Shown here in pieces: positions 4,345-5,607 of a stretch of DNA of 5,607 nt (position 1 is its first letter; each line of letters begins with the position of its first letter). The notes beneath the pieces are model-generated. The model worked only from the letters and a program-made list of their open reading frames with translations, was not told where the DNA came from and ran no database searches. Source of the stretch: a crenarchaeote SCGC AAA261-N23 (GTDB lineage: Archaea; Thermoproteota; Thermoprotei; Gearchaeales; Gearchaeaceae). The DNA lies in NCBI GenBank assembly GCA_000375685.1, contig AQVQ01000060.1:1-5607 (forward strand), in the 5' to 3' direction. The translations under genes were made by a program, and so were the position numbers.

Positions 4345-5607
4345 TAACGGGCAAAAGAGTAGTAATTTTCTTATGCGGAGCTATGATAGTGAATTTTTCG
4401 TTTAAAAATTGCAAACATTTATTTCCTGTTTCTCTTTCATACTCTTCCAGTATTGGCAATAGTTCTTTTATTTCATCTTCATTTAAGTCTCTGTATTCAA
4501 CTTTAGGAATCCCAAATTTTTCTTCATATAACTTTTTTGCAAAAATTTTTGCCTTTTCATTTAAAGATACCATGATTTCAATATATGATTTATTTTTAAG
4601 TTTTTCAAATTCATCATTACCAATAAGTTCTTCTATGTATAGAGCTTTTAGGAAATTTAGCATTTCAAATTTATCAGGCTGAAGACCTATTTTGTTTAGT
4701 GAAATTTTTCCTCTTATGTATATCCTACCTCCAACCATTCCGCTTCCTATATAATTTCCTACAGGTTCACCTTTGATGTTTATTCCAAGAACCATTATAA
4801 CCCCACCAGCCATGTATTCTCCTAGGTAATCGTCTACAAGCCCTCCTATAATTAAGTAAGGCCTTTTGTCTTTGTATTCCCTCATTTGTATTCCTACACG
4901 GTTACCCGCATTACCCTTTACAAATATTTTTCCACCTTGGAATGTTTGAGCAAGCACATCTCCTGCGTCTCCTAAAATAACAACTTTACCACCATGCATG
5001 GTATCACATGCGTCATCTGCTACGTTTCCGTAAACATAGAAATCATTGGATTCGTTAAGATTCGCCATGGCATTTCCAACAACACCATATAGAATTAACT
5101 TCTTGTGATTTATCTTCAATCTAGGCAAATTAACTCCAATGAATCTATGTCCCATAACACCAGCTATTATAGCTTCATCTTTATTCATCAATATTTCTGA
5201 TATTTTCTGATTTAATTCTCTATAATTCATGTTTATAGCTAATATGTCATATTTCTCAGGAATTAAAGTCGGTGGTTTTGAAAATGATTGAATTTCCTCA
5301 TAATCTCTTCCATAATTAATTATACTTTTCTTCATCGAAGCTATAAAGTAAGAATAAGGTTTAAGACGCCATACTTTTGCATTGGGACTTATTTCTCTTA
5401 TCTCATTCTCTTCGCTTGCTATAAAATAGTAGTGTTCATCCTCTCCAATAATTATTGGCCTGAATTTGGATCTGTCCGCTATTCCAATTAAGTAAAGATC
5501 TTGGTCGCCTTCATAACCTATTACTGCAGTAAAAGGTCCATCAAGTCTTGCTCCTCTATAATGATAATCTGTCAAGTCATCCAAAACTTTTTGTCTCCTT
5601 GAAGGAT
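4334..5607 (-). CDS. Glutamate-synthase-type protein: class II glutamine amidotransferase end plus GXGXG domain (5' end outside window)
   Basis: Partial gene. The frame stays open through the right edge, and the amidotransferase domain is cut, so the TTG at 5584 is internal rather than the start. Residues here are counted from that codon. Residues 1-75 are the end of a class II glutamine amidotransferase domain, with LDGPF (14-18), ADRSKFRP (36-43) and an ASEE segment (57-60); the catalytic N-terminal Cys would lie beyond the window. Residues about 117-293 form the GXGXG beta-helix found at the C-terminus of glutamate synthase and in FwdC, beginning with NYRELNQKI and repeating Gly-rich turns such as GDAGDVLAQTFQGG and GNAGNRVGIQ. 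The tail (about 300-416) is helical and charged, with an EEYERETG segment. The central FMN/iron-sulfur synthase domain of bacterial GltB is absent between the two parts and is presumably a separate protein. Likely role: ammonia release from glutamine for glutamate synthesis; a GlxB/GlxC or N-methylglutamate-synthase-type relative is possible. Confidence 0.88.
   Translation of the reverse strand, partial: PSRRQKVLDDLTDYHYRGARLDGPFTAVIGYEGDQDLYLIGIADRSKFRPIIIGEDEHYYFIASEENEIREISPNAKVWRLKPYSYFIASMKKSIINYGRDYEEIQSFSKPPTLIPEKYDILAINMNYRELNQKISEILMNKDEAIIAGVMGHRFIGVNLPRLKINHKKLILYGVVGNAMANLNESNDFYVYGNVADDACDTMHGGKVVILGDAGDVLAQTFQGGKIFVKGNAGNRVGIQMREYKDKRPYLIIGGLVDDYLGEYMAGGVIMVLGINIKGEPVGNYIGSGMVGGRIYIRGKISLNKIGLQPDKFEMLNFLKALYIEELIGNDEFEKLKNKSYIEIMVSLNEKAKIFAKKLYEEKFGIPKVEYRDLNEDEIKELLPILEEYERETGNKCLQFLNEKFTIIAPHKKITTLLPVIEG

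Noticed and set aside
4383..4682. Open frame of 99 codons on the plus strand
   Set aside because: It is antisense to the tail of the glutamate-synthase-type gene, Ser/Phe-rich as expected from the reverse of Lys/Glu-rich coding sequence, with no promoter or motif.
5288..5491. Open frame of 67 codons on the plus strand
   Set aside because: It is antisense to the conserved amidotransferase segment and has no independent support.

Overview
The window is AT-rich (roughly one third G+C by eye) and looks archaeal. Promoter-like sequences are TATA boxes about 25 bases ahead of short or absent leaders, Shine-Dalgarno sites are weak or missing, and the small M50 membrane protease and the split glutamate synthase are of types common in Archaea. 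I cannot fix the lineage; an AT-rich, possibly thermophilic member of the Thermoproteota or Thermoplasmatota is a reasonable guess, not a conclusion.

Layout from left to right: a site-2-protease-type membrane metalloprotease (+, 132-761); a 587-base convergent intergenic region holding repeat copy 1; an ammonium transporter, amt (-, 1349-2896); a 302-base divergent promoter region; prephenate dehydratase, pheA (+, 3199-4017); a convergent intergenic region filled completely by repeat copy 2; and a glutamate-synthase-type protein (-, 4334 to beyond the right edge, 5' end missing). The amt product imports ammonium, the glutamate-synthase-type protein would supply and channel amide nitrogen for glutamate formation, and PheA makes phenylpyruvate, which is transaminated with glutamate. 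The right two thirds is therefore a loose nitrogen and amino-acid neighbourhood of single-gene transcription units rather than an operon.

The most unusual content is the pair of non-coding repeats. Both copies are about 320 bp, lie in the same orientation, sit between convergent genes, and align along their whole length. The left two thirds is diverged. The last 96 bases match at 89 of 96 positions and contain a conserved 11-bp hairpin. A second stem in the left half keeps its pairing through an A-U to G-U change, which favours a plus-strand RNA. Each copy is bracketed by imperfect 14-bp direct repeats. Copy 2 runs exactly from the last base of the pheA stop codon to the last base of the opposing gene's stop codon. 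The best readings are a small mobile element lacking its own genes (for example a derivative of an IS200/IS605-type element whose right end encodes a guide-RNA scaffold) or a dispersed structured RNA. I cannot identify the family from sequence alone.
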